Part shown: positions 35,026-44,358 of the stretch, in pieces
Layout of the letters: each line of letters opens with the position of its first letter
Numbering within the stretch: position 1 is the stretch's first letter
NCBI GenBank assembly: GCA_900184925.1
Contig: FXYJ02000005.1
Coordinates: forward strand, 124,001 to 188,000
Direction: 5' to 3'
Length of the DNA stretch: 64,000 nucleotides
Source of the DNA: Ruminococcaceae bacterium HV4-5-B5C
Lineage (GTDB): Bacteria > Bacillota > Clostridia > Oscillospirales > Acutalibacteraceae
The notes under the pieces: generated by a model
The model's input: only the letters and a program-made list of their open reading frames with translations
What the model was told of the DNA's origin: nothing
The model's database searches: none
Program-made: the position numbers and the translations under genes

Positions 35026-35424
35026 AGCTTACTCCCCCTTAATAAATATAAATGATCTGTCTTACCGCGCCGAACTGAATTCGCCGGGCCCTGCCTGACA
35101 CAGTAAAACAATGAACCGACGCCGAAGCGAAGCATATCATTTTTTGTCTTACATAATCAGATGATAAAGCGGTAGTTACAAGATCAATTCTGCGACGTAA
35201 TGTTATATTTGGGGGATATCAAATAAAAAAGTTCTTGTTTTAAATTTATTTTGTCATTTTTACTATGCCATATTATAAATACGCAAAATAATTTGTTCAA
35301 TAGGATTTTCCAATTACAGCAAAGAATGAGCATTATAGAGCAAGAATTGATAAGACTGACGGCTCCTAAAAAGATTATGATAGGAACATACGATTTGCCA
35401 GAATTAGATGTTGGAGGCTGCCAG
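35026..35424. other. Divergent control region between importer and GH3 gene
   Basis: An AT-rich 399-bp region carrying a plus-strand promoter at 35251-35279. A minus-strand start for the importer is expected near 35110-35160 but I see no well-spaced boxes there. It is probably the target of the AraC regulator at 37709. Confidence 0.45.
35251..35279 (+). promoter_or_regulatory. Promoter of the GH3 gene
   Basis: TTGTCA (35251-35256), 17-bp spacer, TATAAA (35274-35279). Leader about 140 nt. Confidence 0.5.
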
Positions 35425-37599
35425 ATGACAAACATACCGGATTACAGAAACGAACGCCTAACTTTTGAAGACAGAGCCCGCGACCTTGTTTCACGAATGA
35501 CGATGGAAGAAAAAATTTCGCAGATGCAGCACGAAGCGCCTGCAATAGATCGGCTTGGGGTTCCGAGTTATAACTGGTGGAGCGAAGCCCTGCACGGCGT
35601 TGCACGCGCGGGCGTTTCAACCATGTTTCCCCAGGCCATCGGTATGGCCGCGACATTCGATGCGGAGCTAATCGGTAAAACCGCTGAGATCATTTCCACT
35701 GAAGGAAGGGCAAAATATCACGAATTTCAGCGCAAAGGTGACCATGATATCTTTAAAGGACTAACCTTCTGGTCACCCACCATCAACATCGACCGTGACC
35801 CGCGCTGGGGCCGCGGCCAGGAAACATACGGTGAAGACCCATATCTGACGGCAAGGCTCGGCGTCGCCTATATCAGGGGAATTCAGGGCGACGACCCGAA
35901 ATATATGAAGGCAGCCGCCTGTGCCAAGCACTTCGCGGGGCACAGCGGGCCGGAAAGTGAACGCCACAAATTCAATGCGGAGATTTCAGAGAAAGATCTC
36001 TGGGAGACTTACTTTCCTGCATTTGAGGCGGCGGTGAGGGAGGCAAACGTGGCCGGGGTCATGGGAGCCTACAACCGGCTGAACGGGGAACCGTGCTGCG
36101 GGAGCAAAACGCTTCTGACCGACATTCTGCGCGGCGAGTGGGGATTCAACGGCTATGTTACTTCGGACTGCTGGGCAATCCGTGACTTTAACGAGGGACA
36201 TAAGGTAACCGAAAGTATCGAGCAGTCATCCTGCCTTGCCGTAAAGAGCGGCTGCGACCTGAACTGCGGCTGTGCTTTTGCCAGTCTCGTGAAGGGCTAC
36301 CGCGCCGGCCTTGTCACCGAGCAGGAGATTGACCGTGCGGTATGCCGCCTGATGGTGATCCGGATGCGTCTGGGGCTGTTTGACGAACCGGAGCATGTAC
36401 CGTATACGTCGATTCCCTATGAAAAGAACGACTGTAGCGAACACCGCAGCCTGGCTCTGGAGGTTTCGGAAAAATCTCTTGTCCTGCTCCGTAACCGGAA
36501 CAGCCTTTTGCCTCTCAAAAAGAAGAAAATTCGTTCCATCGCCGTAATCGGCCCCAACGCAGACAGCCGTAAGGCACTCAAAGGAAACTATGAGGGTACG
36601 GCGTCCGAATATGTCACCGTCCTCGGCGGGATTCGGGAAGCGGCGGACCCCTCCACAAGAATCTATTACGCGGAGGGCTGTCACCTTTATAAGAACAGTA
36701 TGAACCATCTTTCTCAGAAAAATGATCGGCTTGCGGAAGCGGTTGCAGCTGCAGAAAGGGCTGATGTCGCCATCGTCTGCCTTGGGCTCAATGCCGACCT
36801 TGAAGGGGAAGAGGGCGATGCTTCCAATGATTTCGCAGCGGGAGATAAAATGAATCTTCAGCTTCCCGGCAATCAGGAACGTCTTCTGGAAGAAGTGCAG
36901 AAAACAGGAACCCCAACCGTGGCTGTTCTCCTCTCTGGAAGCGCTCTCGCCGTCACCTGGGCGGATGAGCATGTCGACGCAATCATTCAGGCGTGGTACC
37001 CCGGCGGGCAGGGAGGCCGGGCAGTCGCATCCCTGCTGTTTGGCGATTACTCGCCCAGCGGAAGACTCCCGGTGACTTTTTACCGCTCGGACCGCGACCT
37101 TCCGGATTTCCGCGATTATTCGATGGAAAACAGGACGTACCGGTTCTTTCACGGTGTGCCTCTTTATCCGTTCGGTTACGGCCTTTCTTACACCGGGTTT
37201 GATTACTCAAAACCGGTTTTGAGCAGCACCTGCGTCAGTGCCGGAGATGCGGTTCAGGTTCGGGTAGAAGTACAGAATACCGGCACCCGCGAATCGGACG
37301 AAATCGTTCAGACGTATCTGCAGGATCTTGATGCCAGTGTGCGCGTACCAAATTATCAGCTCGTCGGGTTTCAGCGCGTTCACCTGAGGGCAGGGGAAAC
37401 AACGGAAGTCTGTTTCACAATTTCCGCACGGCAGATGGCGCTGATTGATGAAAACGGAACTTGTGTCCTTGAGCCGGGTACCTTCCGGGTCTATGCCGGA
37501 GGGAGCCAGCCGGACGGGAGAAGTGTGGAACTCACGGGAAAAGCCGTTCCTTCGGCCTGCTTTACGGTAACTGGTTCCCCGCTGAAACTTCAGCGCTAA
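35425..37599 (+). CDS. Glycoside hydrolase family 3, beta-xylosidase/beta-glucosidase-like
   Basis: A 724-residue cytoplasmic GH3 enzyme. It opens with RARDLVSRMTMEEKISQM and has YNWWSEALHGVAR, typical of the xylosidase-like branch. NIDRDPRWGRGQETYGED, CAKHFAGHSGPE and nucleophile Asp248 in VTSDCWAIRDF follow. The GH3_C domain contains NADLEGEEGD and WYPGGQGG, and the Fn3-like tail ends the protein. Its branch is distinct from the first GH3 (SDCWAI versus SDFLWA). It faces the CUT1 importer and is followed by an AraC regulator, forming an uptake-and-cleave unit. The start at 35425 has GGAGG seven bases upstream; earlier in-frame codons lie in the leader. Confidence 0.9.
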   Translation: MTNIPDYRNERLTFEDRARDLVSRMTMEEKISQMQHEAPAIDRLGVPSYNWWSEALHGVARAGVSTMFPQAIGMAATFDAELIGKTAEIISTEGRAKYHEFQRKGDHDIFKGLTFWSPTINIDRDPRWGRGQETYGEDPYLTARLGVAYIRGIQGDDPKYMKAAACAKHFAGHSGPESERHKFNAEISEKDLWETYFPAFEAAVREANVAGVMGAYNRLNGEPCCGSKTLLTDILRGEWGFNGYVTSDCWAIRDFNEGHKVTESIEQSSCLAVKSGCDLNCGCAFASLVKGYRAGLVTEQEIDRAVCRLMVIRMRLGLFDEPEHVPYTSIPYEKNDCSEHRSLALEVSEKSLVLLRNRNSLLPLKKKKIRSIAVIGPNADSRKALKGNYEGTASEYVTVLGGIREAADPSTRIYYAEGCHLYKNSMNHLSQKNDRLAEAVAAAERADVAIVCLGLNADLEGEEGDASNDFAAGDKMNLQLPGNQERLLEEVQKTGTPTVAVLLSGSALAVTWADEHVDAIIQAWYPGGQGGRAVASLLFGDYSPSGRLPVTFYRSDRDLPDFRDYSMENRTYRFFHGVPLYPFGYGLSYTGFDYSKPVLSSTCVSAGDAVQVRVEVQNTGTRESDEIVQTYLQDLDASVRVPNYQLVGFQRVHLRAGETTEVCFTISARQMALIDENGTCVLEPGTFRVYAGGSQPDGRSVELTGKAVPSACFTVTGSPLKLQR

Positions 37600-37641
37600 G
37601 GTGCCGGAATTTTTATAAAATTTTTGGCATATGCATAGTAG

Positions 37642-37686
37642 AAAAAGGAAGCACTGCATGTCCTCCTCATGCGGTGCTTCCTTTTT
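37642..37686. terminator. Bidirectional terminator between GH3 and AraC genes
   Basis: A near-perfect 19-bp stem (aaaaaggaagcactgcatg with catgcggtgcttccttttt) that serves both convergent genes. Confidence 0.85.
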
Positions 37687-37708
37687 ATGCCGGAATCCAG
37701 GCAAAGCC

Positions 37709-38560
37709 CTAAACGCGGAGCTTGCGAAACTCCTGCGGGGAACAGCCCTTCATCTGATGGAAAAGGCGCTCAAAGGTTGCAATACTGCTGAAGCCGACGG
37801 CATATGCCGCTTCAGAAACCGTATAATTGGAGTCTGTCAGCAGCACTTCGGCTTTCTTGATGCGGAATTCATTCAGGTACTGATGAAAGTTCTTCTCTGT
37901 GATTTCTTTAAACAGCCGGGAAAAATAGTATTCACTGAAACCGGCGGCATGGGAGATATCTTTCAAATGAATATCTTCCGTATAATTCTTCTCAATGAAT
38001 TCGAGAGATTTGCTGATCCGTTCCAGACCCATATTTTTGCCGCTTCCGGCCGGGTTTCCAATGTTGATTCGGGACAGGGTGTTCCGGCAGAGCAGCACAA
38101 GAATGTCGATCATCCGCGCGGTGTAATACAATTCGTCGGCGAAACCGCCTGTTTTCCATTCCTCCAGTATTTTCTGCAGTTCCGTTTCAATCTGCAGGTG
38201 AAGGCTTTTGTCTTCTTCCGTAATCAGCCTTACATCCCGGAGCTGGGTGTAAAGGCGGTCCATATTCGCGTAGGAATTTAAGCTCGACAGTTCGAAGTTG
38301 ATGAAAACCCGCATACCCGTTGGCGTTTCGCTACAAAATTCATGAATGTTTCCTCCGGGAATATATAGAATATCTTTTTCCTTCAGCTCATATCGCTTGG
38401 AGTTCACCATTACAACAAAGGAGTTTTTCAGAACATAAATCAGTTCAATGGCATTGTGCCAGTGCGGCGGATAGTTGAAGTTCAGGTTCTGATTGATGAT
38501 CAGCCGAAACGGGAACTTCCTGTCGAAGATTTCTTTTTCGTGAAGACCTTCAATTTTCAT
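37709..38560 (-). CDS. AraC-family transcriptional regulator
   Basis: A 283-residue regulator. An N-terminal cupin sensor (NYPPHWHNAIELIYVL, LYIPGGNIHEF) is followed by a C-terminal double helix-turn-helix (EDIHLKDISHAAGFSEYYFS and YTVSEAAYAVGFSSIATFER). It probably senses a sugar in the cytoplasm and activates the divergent importer/GH3 promoters. It is convergent with the GH3 gene and shares its terminator. Confidence 0.9.
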   Translation of the reverse strand: MKIEGLHEKEIFDRKFPFRLIINQNLNFNYPPHWHNAIELIYVLKNSFVVMVNSKRYELKEKDILYIPGGNIHEFCSETPTGMRVFINFELSSLNSYANMDRLYTQLRDVRLITEEDKSLHLQIETELQKILEEWKTGGFADELYYTARMIDILVLLCRNTLSRINIGNPAGSGKNMGLERISKSLEFIEKNYTEDIHLKDISHAAGFSEYYFSRLFKEITEKNFHQYLNEFRIKKAEVLLTDSNYTVSEAAYAVGFSSIATFERLFHQMKGCSPQEFRKLRV

Positions 38561-38665
38561 AAAATCCGCCTCCGATTTTCTCAGAATTCAGATATAGTAT
38601 AGTCCCTCAAAGCAGCCGGTTTAATGTTTTCCACTGCTTCCAGCAATGATGTGGAATGGCACCGG

Positions 38666-39181
38666 CTAATAAACCAAACCGAATTCGTGCTCCGGAATCG
38701 GGCGCTCCAGACCCAGTACCTTTGGCCATCTGCCGGTATCGTCGATGAGAAATCCCATGATCATACCCAAATGGCTGTGTAAATGGCGGTGCTGGGCAAG
38801 AATCAGTTCAAAACGGGACCATTCGCAGCGTTCCGGCTTTTGCAGCAAAAGATCGTCCGTGAGGGAGTCGTCATATTCCGTGATTTTCTTTTTGACGGTT
38901 TCGAAGTAATCCTCTATCGCTTTCCGGGATAAAGGGGCAGCGCTTTCCGAATCCAGATCGTTGAGCCCCTCTGTGTGAAAAGCGGGCTGCTTGTAGACCC
39001 TTGGATTTATGTACCATTGGTCGAGAGAGTGCAGCATATGGTAAACATGTTTCCACAGCGGCATTTCGCAGTAGCGCTGATTCCAGAAGGAATCCGGAAT
39101 GCATTCGATTACATTCCTTACTTCCCATAAAGCGCGGTTTGTTTCATCCCGAATGATGTCGCAATAATGTTGCTCACTCAT
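38666..39181 (-). CDS. DinB-like four-helix protein
   Basis: A 171-residue protein with the DinB/YfiT-like helical bundle. LWKHVYHMLHSLDQWYINPR and LAQHRHLHSHLGMIMGFL supply the His residues that bind a divalent metal in this superfamily. Members include bacillithiol- or mycothiol-dependent enzymes and many of unknown function. The start at 39181 follows GAGGAGG by eight bases. It lies 20 nt downstream of the GNAT gene, probably in the same transcript. Confidence 0.75.
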   Translation of the reverse strand: MSEQHYCDIIRDETNRALWEVRNVIECIPDSFWNQRYCEMPLWKHVYHMLHSLDQWYINPRVYKQPAFHTEGLNDLDSESAAPLSRKAIEDYFETVKKKITEYDDSLTDDLLLQKPERCEWSRFELILAQHRHLHSHLGMIMGFLIDDTGRWPKVLGLERPIPEHEFGLVY

Positions 39182-39201
39182 GGCGGATTCCTCCTCATGT
39201 T

Positions 39202-39858
39202 TCAGCTTTTCTGCGGTGATATTCCTTTCGAATCGTCCGGGGTTCTCCACTGCCCGGGAAGAATCTTCTTTTCCATCTGAGGAAAGCTGAGGTCAAACCG
39301 ATCCACTTCTTCCGGAGGGTAATCGTGCATGATTTCCGGTTCATAGAAGATTCCACTGAGGGACGCAAGGGTACCTTCGACTAGATCAATTCCCATGAAA
39401 GCATCGAAATTTGAACCGTCCGGCATGGTGATTCCGTAATGATCGCAGGTCAGAAAGCCGAATTTCGGGTAATAGGCCGGGACCCCGCAGATGACAATGG
39501 CACGGTGTCCCGCTTCGCGTGCAATCTGCATGGTGTGCGTCAGCAACGTCTTTCCAATGCCGTGTTTCTGGCAGGCAGGGTCGACGCAGAGAGGACCGAA
39601 TGTCAGGACCTCGTACTTTTTCCCTTCGTGGAGGATGTGCGCTCTTTCATAAAAAATGGCCCCGACTATTTCGTCGCCCAGCACGGCCACCCGGGAAAGC
39701 TCAGGAATATAGCTGCTGTCCGTCCGGATTTTATGAACCAGATAATGTTCGTCACAGCCCGGCATATTGAGATTCCAGAAAGCTTTTTTCGTGAGATATT
39801 CCGTCCGGTGCCATTCACTTTTATCCTCTTGCCGGATAACAATCTCTGACTTCTCCAA
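39202..39858 (-). CDS. GNAT-family N-acetyltransferase
   Basis: A protein of about 218 residues with a GNAT core: IVGAIFYERAHI, FGPLCVDPACQKHGIGKTLL as the acetyl-CoA P-loop, and VICGVPAYYPKFGFLTC. The same arrangement occurs in YhbS-like proteins. A TTG start at 39858 is proposed because GAGAGGTG lies upstream and the protein then begins EKSEIVIRQ as usual. The frame is open to an ATG at 39921 with no ribosome site. Acceptor unknown. Confidence 0.8.
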   Translation of the reverse strand: MEKSEIVIRQEDKSEWHRTEYLTKKAFWNLNMPGCDEHYLVHKIRTDSSYIPELSRVAVLGDEIVGAIFYERAHILHEGKKYEVLTFGPLCVDPACQKHGIGKTLLTHTMQIAREAGHRAIVICGVPAYYPKFGFLTCDHYGITMPDGSNFDAFMGIDLVEGTLASLSGIFYEPEIMHDYPPEEVDRFDLSFPQMEKKILPGQWRTPDDSKGISPQKS

Positions 39859-39933
39859 GATCGTTTCACCTCTCTCTAAAATCGAACGTAAGTCCTGCGG
39901 GGATTCCACACGCTTCTTCATCTGGATTTTTGG

Positions 39934-40851
39934 TTACATGCATTTCTTCGCGATACTGATATAATCCTTTGCATACTGGGGCAGATAAGCGCCTTTACGG
40001 TAAACTGCCAGCAATTCTATTCTCGTCCGTAAATTTCCGATTGAAAACAGTACCGGGTCAGTCTCCAGGTGGATATGCTTCATATGACTTTCAGACACAA
40101 AACATACGCCGAACCCTGCCGCAGCCAGCCGGACGGAACCTTCAATGCTGTGTGTTCGAAGTATAACATGAGGCACCATCTTTTTTTCACCGAATATCTG
40201 CATGGCAATCTGTTCTGTCCGCTGCTCGGGATAATGCAAAATGAAGTTGTCATTTTTGAATTGCTCAATGTCAATCCAGGGATATTTATTCCCCGGGATT
40301 TTCTTTCCGCAGTGGGCGAGAGGATGATTCTTACTTACTGCCAATACAAATTCTTCTTTTCCCAGAGTCTCATAGGCAAGATCCGGGTGATTCTCGGGGC
40401 CGTTAAAAATAGCAATATCCACTCTCCCGTTTAGCAGAAATTTCTCAAGGTCATTTGAACTTGCCTCGTATAGATTGACCTGTATATTCGGATAGGCCGC
40501 CTGAAACACAGGAAGAATGGCTGGAGCCATATAGGAACAGCGTGTTTGTGGGAAAGCAATATTCAAACGCCCGTTCCTTAATGAAGAAATGTCATTCATT
40601 TCATCATCAAGATCTTTTTTGATCAGTAGAATGCGCTTTGCATAATCGACATAACGCTCTCCGGCGTAGGTCAGAACAAATTTGTTTCCCAACCGGTCAA
40701 ATAACTTAATTCCCATGCTGTTTTCCAAATTGTGCAGAAATTTACTCAGGGAAGGCTGAGAAACATAAAGTTCCTGAGATGCTTTTGTGAGGTTTTGAGT
40801 GCGGGCAATGCATGTAAGATACCGGAGTCCTTTGAAATCCAAAAAGATCAT
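39934..40851 (-). CDS. LysR-family transcriptional regulator
   Basis: A 305-residue regulator. The winged helix-turn-helix lies at residues 5-65 (NLTKASQELYVSQPSLSKFL, FDRLGNKFVLTYAGERYVDY). The effector-binding domain follows (GRLNIAFPQTRCSYMAPAIL, VDIAIFNGPENHPDL). It is divergent from the DUF1275 membrane protein at 40974 with a 122-bp gap, the usual arrangement for a LysR and its target. Confidence 0.9.
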   Translation of the reverse strand: MIFLDFKGLRYLTCIARTQNLTKASQELYVSQPSLSKFLHNLENSMGIKLFDRLGNKFVLTYAGERYVDYAKRILLIKKDLDDEMNDISSLRNGRLNIAFPQTRCSYMAPAILPVFQAAYPNIQVNLYEASSNDLEKFLLNGRVDIAIFNGPENHPDLAYETLGKEEFVLAVSKNHPLAHCGKKIPGNKYPWIDIEQFKNDNFILHYPEQRTEQIAMQIFGEKKMVPHVILRTHSIEGSVRLAAAGFGVCFVSESHMKHIHLETDPVLFSIGNLRTRIELLAVYRKGAYLPQYAKDYISIAKKCM

Positions 40852-40973
40852 CTCCGAAACTATAACTTAAGAGCATGGAATTTATAGCCATTATGTATTA
40901 GACACATACTTTCTTGTATTATACAATAAATACGGAGAGGAATCAAAGGCTATGGATCAATACTGATGAAAGA

Positions 40974-41696
40974 ATGAAAATTGACTTTATGACTTTTAAA
41001 AAGATAATGAGGCCGGGTACGACCCCCGTAAGCGAATCGGTACCCTTTTGCATGCTCCTTGCTGTTGTAGGCGGATTCTTGGACGCTTACACATTTGTGG
41101 GAAGGGGCGGAGTCTTTTGCAATGCACAGACAGGCAATATTGTGCTGCTTGGGGTTTATCTTTCCACAGGAAGATGGCAGTTGGCACTGGACCATGTCCC
41201 CCCCATTTTGGCGTTTGTTCTTGGAGTGTTTTTAGCCGAGGCGATAAAAAGAAATGAATCACCGCTTCACTATCTGGATTGGAAGCGAATCATTTTGCTC
41301 ATTGAAACGCTCGTTCTTTTTATCATCGGTTTTATCCCTTTATCTGCACCGAATATGATCGTAACTGCCACGGTTTCATTGGTTGCATCAATTCAGGTTT
41401 CTTCTTTTCGCAAGTTAGTGGATTCGCAATTCAACACAACAATGTCCACCGGTAATTTACGTTCCGCTTCACAGGCTCTGTATCTGGCGGTTACCCAAAA
41501 AGATGAAGATGCCGCAATTCGATCCATCCGCTATTTTGCAGTAATCTTTTCATTTTTTTCCGGTGCTTTGGCAGGCGGAATCATTACGTCGCGGATCGGC
41601 ATTAAGGCAATATGGAGCACTATTGTGCTGTTGATCTATGCAGCAGTACTGATTGATATGGAAGAGCATAGAGAAAAGAAGATACAGAATGACTAA
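40974..41696 (+). CDS. DUF1275 (YoaK-like) membrane protein
   Basis: A protein of about 240 residues with six hydrophobic segments and the DUF1275 signature (GGFLDAYTFVGRGGVFCNAQTGN and FNTTMSTGNLRSASQAL, split here by several spans). Function is unknown. The start is uncertain: ATG 40974 or 40989. A short frame (MDQY, 40952-40966) with GGAGAGG upstream ends just before it, so translation may be coupled to a leader peptide. It is divergent from the LysR gene, its likely regulator. Confidence 0.82.
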   Translation: MKIDFMTFKKIMRPGTTPVSESVPFCMLLAVVGGFLDAYTFVGRGGVFCNAQTGNIVLLGVYLSTGRWQLALDHVPPILAFVLGVFLAEAIKRNESPLHYLDWKRIILLIETLVLFIIGFIPLSAPNMIVTATVSLVASIQVSSFRKLVDSQFNTTMSTGNLRSASQALYLAVTQKDEDAAIRSIRYFAVIFSFFSGALAGGIITSRIGIKAIWSTIVLLIYAAVLIDMEEHREKKIQND

Positions 41697-42006
41697 CGCT
41701 TTCGGCTGTAAATAATGACAGCTGGTTTATTAGCAGATTGAAAATAATTAGCAGTTCAAAATCATCCGATACATTTGCACTATAGTACCGGTAAAATGAT
41801 AGCAGATCGAGAGGCAAAAGAAAATATACGTAAACAAAATCAGGCTGAAAATTATCAGCCTGATTTTGCCGTTATGACCACTCGAGGGTCATTCTTAGTG
41901 GTCCGAGTGCTCATAACGATACACTCTGGAACTCCGTAAAATAAAGGCTTTCGGCATCAGGCAAACAAATATTACTAAGATCACTTACTTCTGCATCGTT
42001 GCTGAT
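41697..42006. other. Intergenic region with palindromic repeat
   Basis: It contains the full copy of the split palindromic repeat (41836-41955) and otherwise no gene. It marks the left limit of the AT-rich DUF1697-GNAT-XRE segment. Confidence 0.5.
41836..41955 (-). repeat. Palindromic intergenic repeat, complete copy
   Basis: It contains a 13-bp terminator stem (41836-41848 with 41855-41867), then arms cgttatgaccactcg (41870-41884) and cgagtgctcataacg (41904-41918, one mismatch), then a tail to ggctttcggc at 41955. Halves of the same sequence recur at 43361-43416 and 44359-44420. Confidence 0.75.
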
Positions 42007-42582
42007 TTAGCTGTCGGCGTCAAGCAACTCACAGATTTTAAGCATTGTTTTCTGATTACGGGAAGTCAGCGAAACACCAAGTTGTGATAACGAGGTCGCC
42101 AACTTTGAATCTCGTATACTATGATAACAAAGCAGATAAAGCTCACGTTTTCCCACCGAAAGCTTATCTTCTCCATCGTACGCTGAGCACAATGCTTCTG
42201 CTGCGGCAGGGTTGATAGAACCATTTGCCATGAATACATATACATGCTCAACTTCCGGAACTTTCGCTTTTGCTTGCTCTATTTCTTCTTTTGCAAACGG
42301 CAATGCCGACATTATTGCAGATATTTCATCGCCGGAGCGAAAGATGACATGACTCGGGAAAAGAAATCGCTTTTCGAAGGCATGGGAAATAACATCCTGC
42401 AGTAAAGATTTGTCTTTATCAGATTTGAAAATCACGTTTCCGCTTTGGATATACGTTTTCACATCGCGAAAGCCACAATCATGAAAGAGTTGCTTTAAGT
42501 CGGCCATTTTCACTTTGTTTTTCCCGCCAACATTAATTCCACGGAAAAAGGCGACATATTTCGGAAAGTCTTTTTCGTGCAT
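42007..42582 (-). CDS. DUF1697 family protein
   Basis: A 191-residue protein starting MHEKDFPKYVAFFRGINVGG, followed by KVKMADLKQLFHDCGF and VKTYIQSGNVIF, the hallmarks of DUF1697 (YdcL-like, PF08002). The function is unknown. ATG 42582 follows AAGGAG by six bases. AT-rich like the two genes upstream. Its 3' end is next to the complete palindromic repeat. Confidence 0.88.
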   Translation of the reverse strand: MHEKDFPKYVAFFRGINVGGKNKVKMADLKQLFHDCGFRDVKTYIQSGNVIFKSDKDKSLLQDVISHAFEKRFLFPSHVIFRSGDEISAIMSALPFAKEEIEQAKAKVPEVEHVYVFMANGSINPAAAEALCSAYDGEDKLSVGKRELYLLCYHSIRDSKLATSLSQLGVSLTSRNQKTMLKICELLDADS

Positions 42583-42717
42583 CTTAAGCTCCTTCGTATC
42601 AGTCAGATCGGCTTTCTTCAATTGTAACACACATGGGCCTAATGCCAAAATAAAAAATCGTTCCCACAGAATGATTGCTCAATTTCTGTAGAGACGACCA
42701 TAAGATTAAAGATGAGT

Positions 42718-43245
42718 TTAAATATTTGATTCAATTAATTCCTTTTTCATGATGTAATCATGTTGTTGCTCGCTCCCCATGACAAAAACATGCTCGCCAG
42801 ACGTGTGGAATCCATTCTTAACATAAAAGCCAATGGCTTTTATGTTTTTATCCCACACGCCTAACCATATATACTTTTTCTTCTTTCGTGTAGCAATGCA
42901 CACTGCCTTGTCCAATAGTTCTTTTCCATATCTGCGGCCTTGAAACGGCTGTAAAAGATAAATCCGTTCTAATTCCAGTGACTCTTCATCATTGATATCT
43001 GTCTGTGCCGGAAAATCGTTTGTCTTTATATATCCAACTAACGATTCATTGTCATAAGCAAAATAGAAAACTGAACCCTGATTATTAAGCTCCTGAGAAA
43101 TTTTTTCTATACTAAAAGCCTCGTTCAGGTATGTTTGCATAATTTCTTTGGAACAAAACTCACCAAAGGTTTCCTGGTAAGTTTTCATTGATAAATCGCG
43201 TAATTGTTGTAAATCACTGATTGTACATTTGTGGAAAGAAAGCAT
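42718..43245 (-). CDS. GNAT-family N-acetyltransferase
   Basis: A 175-residue acetyltransferase: LVGYIKTNDFPAQTD, LERIYLLQPFQGRRYGKELL (acetyl-CoA loop), YIWLGVWDKNIKAIGFYVKN and GFHTSGEHVFVMG. It resembles spermine/spermidine or ribosomal-type GNATs, but the substrate is not readable. Start ATG 43245 is chosen for family fit; further in-frame ATGs lie upstream at 43257 and beyond. AT-rich. Flanked on both sides by related hairpins (42655-42697 and 43312-43360). Confidence 0.82.
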   Translation of the reverse strand: MLSFHKCTISDLQQLRDLSMKTYQETFGEFCSKEIMQTYLNEAFSIEKISQELNNQGSVFYFAYDNESLVGYIKTNDFPAQTDINDEESLELERIYLLQPFQGRRYGKELLDKAVCIATRKKKKYIWLGVWDKNIKAIGFYVKNGFHTSGEHVFVMGSEQQHDYIMKKELIESNI

Positions 43246-43311
43246 CCCATTACCCCGCATTATTTTCATTGACAAACTATCGATTAAACAATCAAATATA
43301 TTATACCATAA

Positions 43312-43360
43312 AAAATCGCTTCTACAGGAATATTATCTCAATTCCTATAGAAACGATTTT
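43312..43360. terminator. Hairpin between XRE and GNAT genes
   Basis: Imperfect arms aaaatcg-ttcta-aggaat / attcct-tagaa-cgatttt around about 15 nt. A diverged relative stands at about 42655-42697 after the GNAT gene. Confidence 0.5.
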
Positions 43361-43416
43361 GGTACGAGTGTTCATAACGACAAACTCGGGAACGGGCAAA
43401 AACAAAGGCTTTCGGC
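43361..43416 (-). repeat. Palindromic repeat, one half
   Basis: Contains cgagtgttcataacg and aacaaaggctttcggc, matching the distal half of the complete copy (41904-41955). The match breaks at ggtac/acca, the centre of the dyad. Confidence 0.6.
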
Positions 43417-43465
43417 CAACGAACATTATGCCATTGGCATCTGCTTCAATATGAAAGTAGCAGAG

Positions 43466-44056
43466 TTACTCTCTCCTAGCCTTAAATGGAAAGGTGCACT
43501 TTGTAAATTTCATATCACCAATTTCAAATGTCTTTTCATGTACAGGTGTTAGCATTTCACGGCTCTCAATAAACTCATTTGTTATTGTAACAAAATACTG
43601 CTTGTTATCTTTATTTACCAAATAGAAAGATTTATCAACATTTTTAAGACCATTAACTAAATCCGGCATTCCAAATGGTGCGTCAAATATAAAGCCTAAT
43701 ACATTGTCAATAACGTTCTCGCCCTTTGTAAGCTTTTGTTTGGCAATTAACGACCATATCTCGGCATCAGGATATTTTTCAGTTACAATCTGATTTTTCG
43801 CATTCTTGTCATATTGTGATAAGTCAATCGTTTCTCTAATAACGGATGAATCCATGTCTTGTGCATTGTCCACAAGATAATCGATACTTACATGAAGCAA
43901 ACTTGAAACTGCTTTCAAATTATCAATATCCGGAATTCCTCTATCTGATTCCCACTTTGTAATTGCTTGGCGTGATACCATCAGCTTTTCCGCAAGTTGT
44001 TCCTGTGTAAGTCCCGTACTCTTTCTTGCTTCCTTAATTTTTTCTCCAACTGTCAT
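43466..44056 (-). CDS. XRE-family HTH transcriptional regulator
   Basis: A 196-residue protein. Residues 1-60 form a Cro-like helix-turn-helix (IKEARKSTGLTQEQLAEKLM, VSRQAITKWESDRGIPDIDN). A C-terminal region of about 130 residues (EIWSLIAKQKLTKGENVIDN, YFVTITNEFIESREMLTPV) is of unknown role. GGAGGAACAAAATC precedes the ATG. Low GC like its neighbours. Confidence 0.85.
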   Translation of the reverse strand: MTVGEKIKEARKSTGLTQEQLAEKLMVSRQAITKWESDRGIPDIDNLKAVSSLLHVSIDYLVDNAQDMDSSVIRETIDLSQYDKNAKNQIVTEKYPDAEIWSLIAKQKLTKGENVIDNVLGFIFDAPFGMPDLVNGLKNVDKSFYLVNKDNKQYFVTITNEFIESREMLTPVHEKTFEIGDMKFTKCTFPFKARRE

Positions 44057-44358
44057 GATTTTGTTCCTCCTATTTTAAAAGCGAATTTTGTTTACCGATT
44101 GCTCGATATGCTTTGACCATACCTTAACATCCGCTTTTACACAAGAAACACTCCATATCATAAATGCAACGCTGTGTAGCACTCATTATCTCGCTTGTTT
44201 TTGCCGAAAAATTGGTATCCACTGTTATAGCTTGAGGTCAGCCTCAACATTTTATTCTTCAAACCACAGTTTAAAACTATTAGATAAATCTCTACTACAC
44301 CTATGCGTTATATCAACAATCTTATAGCAGATGGAGATACAAAGGAATCCTTAAAAAC
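44057..44358. other. AT-rich intergenic region, nothing recognised
   Basis: There is no credible gene. It should contain the promoter of the minus-strand XRE gene, but I cannot point to well-spaced boxes. Confidence 0.35.

Noticed and set aside
41870..41918. Integron attC-like site
   Set aside because: The dyad arms do not carry the RYYYAAC/GTTRRRY core pair and no integron integrase is seen.
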